From Burkholderiaceae bacterium (GTDB lineage Bacteria; Pseudomonadota; Gammaproteobacteria; Burkholderiales; Burkholderiaceae), in NCBI GenBank assembly GCA_017997515.1, contig JAGOEY010000076.1, positions 1-7,812 of the forward strand: a stretch of 7,812 nt of DNA, given 5' to 3'. A program made the position numbers and the translations under genes. The notes below the pieces were generated by a model, which was given only the letters and a program-made list of their open reading frames with translations, was not told the origin of the DNA and did not search any database. This document shows, in pieces, positions 5,037 to 7,812 of the stretch. How positions within the stretch are numbered: position 1 is the stretch's first letter; each line of letters opens with the position of its first letter.

Positions 5037-6383
5037 ATGAACACATACGTGCGGGGCAAGGCGCTGGGCTTGTGGATGAATGGCCATTTCGTCGGCACCT
5101 GGAGCATGGAGGCCGGGGGCGATGTGCTGCAGTACGACAGCCAGTGGGTGAATTCTCCTTTGCGGCGTCCGCTGTCGCTCTCGCTTCCGTTCACACCCGG
5201 CAACCGGCCGCACAAGGGCGACGCTGTTCGTTTCTATTTTGAGAACCTGCTGCCCGACAGCAAGGAAATTCGTGAGCGTGTGGCGCGCCGTTACCAGGTG
5301 GGCGCAACCGATGCCTACAGCTTGTTGCGCGAAATTGGCAGGGACTGCGTGGGCGCGCTGCAAATCCTCCCCGCAGACGATGCGCCGCCGACGGACCTGC
5401 GGGTGCAGGCTGAGCCGATGGCAGACGCCGAAGTCGCGCAGCTGATTCGTGCCACCGTCCAGCCCGCGCAATTTGGCGGGGCGAGCGCACCAGACGCGGA
5501 CTTTCGCATCTCCATTGCCGGCGCGCAGGAGAAAACCGCGCTGCTGCACTGGCAAGGCCGCTGGTGCCGCCCGCGGGGTGCCACGCCCACCACGCACATC
5601 TTCAAGTTCCCCCTGGGGCTGATTGGCAACCTGCAACTGGACATGCGCCAATCCGTGGAAAACGAGTGGCTGTGTTCCAAGCTGTTGGCAGCCTACGGGC
5701 TGCCCGTGGCGCATTGCGACATGCTGCAGTTTGACGACCAGAAAGTGCTGAGCGTGCAACGCTTCGACCGACGTTTGTGGAAGAACGATGTGCTGCTGCG
5801 CCTGCCGCAGGAAGACATGTGCCAGGCCACCGGCACGTCGCCCGTGTTGAAGTACGAGGTAGATGGTGGGCCAGGTGTGGACCGCATCATGGGCCTGCTC
5901 GACGGGTCTGCGCAGCGCGAGCGTGACCGGTACCACTTTTTCATGGCCCAGCTTGTGTTCTGGATGTTGTGTGCCACCGACGGACACGCCAAAAACTTCA
6001 GCCTCTTTTTGCGGCCTGGTGGTGCATTCGAGATGACACCGCTGTACGACGTGCTCTCCGTCTACCCGCTGCTGGGTGAGGGGCGGGGCAAGCTGTCGCC
6101 CCACAAGGCCCGACTTGCCATGGCCGTGCGCTCCAAAAATGCACATTGGCAAATCAACAAAATCATGCGCCGCCACTGGCAGGCCGTGGGTGAGCGGTAT
6201 GGCATCGTGTCGCCCAAAGGATTTACGGTAGGCGATGTGATTGACAAGCTGGTCTCTTTTACGCCCGATGTGGTGCAACGTGTGCAACAGGCGCTGCCAT
6301 CGGAATTCCCTTCCGAGGTGGCTGATCCCATCTTCAACGGACTGCTGGATGCCGCCTCCCGATTGGGGCGTGTGTACGACTGA
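5037..6383 (+). CDS. hipA: HipA-like serine/threonine kinase toxin
   Basis: This full-length HipA has 448 residues (E. coli 440). E. coli HipA phosphorylates glutamyl-tRNA synthetase, which halts translation and promotes persistence. Relatives may use other targets. Similarity to remembered E. coli HipA runs the whole length: RPLSLSLPF (44-52), FYFENLLPDS (66-75), EIGRDCVGA (99-107), RISIAGAQEKTALL (157-170), RLPQEDMCQ (255-263), DGGPG (276-280) and ATDGHAKNFS (313-322). The key residues are intact: S159 (E. coli autophosphorylation S150), K190 in THIFKFP (ATP-binding K181), D315 (catalytic D309) and D338 in LYDVLS (metal-binding D332). This predicts an active kinase. The N-terminus is about nine residues longer than in E. 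coli. It starts three bases after hipB without its own clear Shine-Dalgarno, so translation is probably coupled. Confidence 0.95.
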   Translation: MNTYVRGKALGLWMNGHFVGTWSMEAGGDVLQYDSQWVNSPLRRPLSLSLPFTPGNRPHKGDAVRFYFENLLPDSKEIRERVARRYQVGATDAYSLLREIGRDCVGALQILPADDAPPTDLRVQAEPMADAEVAQLIRATVQPAQFGGASAPDADFRISIAGAQEKTALLHWQGRWCRPRGATPTTHIFKFPLGLIGNLQLDMRQSVENEWLCSKLLAAYGLPVAHCDMLQFDDQKVLSVQRFDRRLWKNDVLLRLPQEDMCQATGTSPVLKYEVDGGPGVDRIMGLLDGSAQRERDRYHFFMAQLVFWMLCATDGHAKNFSLFLRPGGAFEMTPLYDVLSVYPLLGEGRGKLSPHKARLAMAVRSKNAHWQINKIMRRHWQAVGERYGIVSPKGFTVGDVIDKLVSFTPDVVQRVQQALPSEFPSEVADPIFNGLLDAASRLGRVYD

Positions 6384-6393
6384 AGTAGCGGCT

Positions 6394-6412
6394 GGCGCAG
6401 CACTTCTGCGCC
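6394..6412. terminator. GC-rich hairpin after hipA, possible weak terminator
   Basis: GGCGCAG (6394-6400) pairs perfectly with CTGCGCC (6406-6412) around the loop CACTT, starting 11 bases after the hipA stop. It is not followed by a run of T, so it is not a standard intrinsic terminator. It may protect the hipA 3' end, or it may lie just upstream of the transketolase promoter. The role is unsettled. Confidence 0.35.
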
Positions 6413-6418
6413 CCCAAG

Positions 6419-6424
6419 TAAAAT
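6419..6424 (+). promoter_or_regulatory. Candidate -10 box for transketolase
   Basis: TAAAAT matches the -10 consensus at five of six positions and lies 43 bases before the transketolase ATG in an 83-base intergenic gap. No acceptable -35 is visible 16-18 bases upstream, since that region is the GC-rich hairpin. The call is therefore weak. Confidence 0.3.
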
Positions 6425-6466
6425 CCCGGGTTTCCCCTCCCCCGAACACTCTGGAGCTTCTCTCCC

Positions 6467-7812
6467 ATGTCCACCCCCGACACTGCGGCAACCCCCACCC
6501 CCCAATCCCTGGCGAACGCCATCCGTGCGCTGTCCATGGATGCCGTGCAAGCCGCCAACTCTGGCCACCCCGGCGCGCCTATGGGCATGGCCGACATGGC
6601 CGTGGCGCTGTGGGGTGACCACCTCAAACACAGCCCGCGCAACCCGCAGTGGTTCGACCGCGACCGCTTTGTGCTGTCCAACGGCCACGCGTCGATGCTG
6701 ATCTATTCGGTCCTGCACCTCACCGGCTACAAGCTGCCCATCAGCGAACTGAAGAACTTCCGCCAGCTGCACAGCAAGACTGCCGGCCACCCCGAAGTGG
6801 GTGTCACGCCCGGCGTGGAAACCACCACCGGCCCGCTGGGCCAAGGCATCACCAATGCCGTGGGTTTTGCGCTGGCTGAGAAGCTGCTGGCCAAGGAATT
6901 CAACCGTGAAGGCCATACGGTTGTGGATCACAACACCTACGTGTTCCTGGGCGACGGCTGCCTGATGGAAGGCATCAGCCACGAAGCCGCCGCACTGGCT
7001 GGCGCGTGGAAGCTGAACAAACTGATCGCGCTGTACGACGACAACGGTATTTCCATCGACGGCCCGGTCGCCCCCTGGTTCATCGACGACACCGCCCGCC
7101 GTTTTGAAGCCTATGGCTGGAACGTCATCCGCGGTGTGGACGGCCACGACGCGGCTGCGGTGTCTGCCGCCATCGCAGCCGCCAAGCTGTCGGCCGACAA
7201 ACCCACCCTGGTGATGTGCAAGACCGCCATCGGCCAAGGCTCGCCCAACCGCGCAGGCACGGCCAAGGCGCACGGCGAACCGCTGGGCGCGGAAGAAATC
7301 GCGCTCACACGCGAAGCACTGGGCTGGACGTCCACCCCGTTCAGCATCCCCAAGGACATCGCTGCCGCCTGGGACGCCAAGGCCCGTGGCCTGGAGATGG
7401 AAGCCGCCTGGGACGTGCGTTTTGCCGCCTACAAGGCCGCCTTCCCCGCGCTGGCCAAGGAGTTTGAGCGCCGCATGAAGGGCAACCTGCCCAAGAACTT
7501 TGCCCAGACCGCCGTGGACGCCGTCATCGCGGCCCACACCAAGGGTGAAACCGTCGCCAGCCGCAAGGCCAGCCAGATCGCGCTGGAAGCCTTCACCGCT
7601 GCCCTGCCCGAGCTGCTGGGTGGCAGCGCCGACCTGACCGGCTCCAACCTGACCAACACCAAGAGCACACCCAACCTGCGCTTCGACGTGGCCGGTGACG
7701 TGGTGCAAACCGCCAACGCCGACGGCACGCTGGTGGGTGGCCGCCACATCAACTACGGCGTGCGTGAATTCGGCATGGCCGCCATCATGAACGGCATCGC
7801 GCTGCATGGTGG
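6467..7812 (+). CDS. tkt: Transketolase, N-terminal two thirds (runs off the right edge)
   Basis: This thiamine-diphosphate enzyme of the pentose phosphate pathway transfers two-carbon ketol units between sugar phosphates. It also serves the Calvin cycle in autotrophs. There are 448 complete codons, about two thirds of the usual 660-680 residues, with no stop before the edge. Visible motifs are [12 protein letters not shown] (32-43), GPLGQGI in the cofactor and substrate region, GDGCLMEG (162-169) with the metal-binding D163, and NYGVREFGM (429-437) with E434, which activates the thiazolium cofactor. ATG 6467 is supported by GGAG at 6453-6456, ten bases upstream. The extra Pro/Thr-rich residues before position 13 are a normal variable N-terminus. 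Codon bias is strongly GC-ending. The gene is separated from hipA by 83 bases and is probably an independent housekeeping unit. Confidence 0.97.
   Translation, partial: MSTPDTAATPTPQSLANAIRALSMDAVQAANSGHPGAPMGMADMAVALWGDHLKHSPRNPQWFDRDRFVLSNGHASMLIYSVLHLTGYKLPISELKNFRQLHSKTAGHPEVGVTPGVETTTGPLGQGITNAVGFALAEKLLAKEFNREGHTVVDHNTYVFLGDGCLMEGISHEAAALAGAWKLNKLIALYDDNGISIDGPVAPWFIDDTARRFEAYGWNVIRGVDGHDAAAVSAAIAAAKLSADKPTLVMCKTAIGQGSPNRAGTAKAHGEPLGAEEIALTREALGWTSTPFSIPKDIAAAWDAKARGLEMEAAWDVRFAAYKAAFPALAKEFERRMKGNLPKNFAQTAVDAVIAAHTKGETVASRKASQIALEAFTAALPELLGGSADLTGSNLTNTKSTPNLRFDVAGDVVQTANADGTLVGGRHINYGVREFGMAAIMNGIALHG

Noticed and set aside
6394..6424. Standard intrinsic terminator after hipA
   Set aside because: The hairpin is good but is followed by CCCAAGTAAAAT, not a T-run, so only a weak or alternative role is listed.
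4866..6491. A 541-codon open frame on the minus strand opposite hipB-hipA
   Set aside because: It is antisense to an intact HipA with full-length family similarity. The translated product has no domain and is His/Gln/Arg-rich.
6062..7807. A 581-codon open frame on the minus strand opposite transketolase
   Set aside because: It covers parts of two real genes on the other strand and the gap between them. It is a Gly/Val-rich shadow with no recognisable motif.
1..7812. tRNA, rRNA, CRISPR arrays, transposases, integrase genes or attachment-site repeats
   Set aside because: None was seen on either strand. The only repeats found are the two copies of the short palindromic element and the local dyads.

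Overview
The window looks like chromosomal DNA of a betaproteobacterium, most likely Comamonadaceae (Acidovorax, Rhodoferax or Polaromonas relatives). The evidence is high GC with strongly GC-biased third codon positions, protein sequences that read like that family from memory, and two copies of an imperfect palindromic repeat that I recall as common between Comamonadaceae genes. No database search was possible, so the taxonomic call is inference.

Layout from left to right. At 1-92 there is an unidentified, possibly coding edge. At 93-264 lies a regulatory region with one copy of the dispersed repeat (127-162) and a perfect 10-bp-arm palindrome that covers a candidate -10 box next to a Shine-Dalgarno site. 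At 265-1217 is a toxin-antitoxin (TA) pair: a ParD-like antitoxin followed by a zeta-type kinase toxin with a GTG start. At 1250-2653 (minus) is a Xaa-Pro aminopeptidase of the PepP type. A small two-helix membrane protein of unknown function diverges from it (2698-3432). Next is a minus-strand pair, speD (AdoMet decarboxylase, 4176-4565) and a MurU-like nucleotidyltransferase (3442-4179), overlapping by the four bases ATGA. The second copy of the dispersed repeat lies in frame inside the MurU gene. An AT-rich 207-base divergent region (4566-4772) separates speD from a second TA operon, hipB-hipA (4773-6383), and carries a 43-bp near-perfect dyad just upstream of hipB. The window closes with the first 448 codons of transketolase (6467 to the right edge).

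The picture is housekeeping metabolism (polyamine synthesis, cell-wall recycling, peptide turnover, pentose phosphate pathway) with two complete, intact-looking TA modules between the housekeeping genes. Both modules have a small DNA-binding antitoxin first, a kinase-fold toxin directly behind it, and a dyad covering the likely promoter, which fits autoregulation by the antitoxin-toxin complex. The least expected signals are the dispersed palindromic repeat used as protein-coding sequence in the MurU gene, the pairing of a ParD-like antitoxin with a zeta kinase, and the competing hairpins at the antitoxin/toxin junction. I see no tRNA, rRNA, CRISPR array, transposase or insertion sequence.
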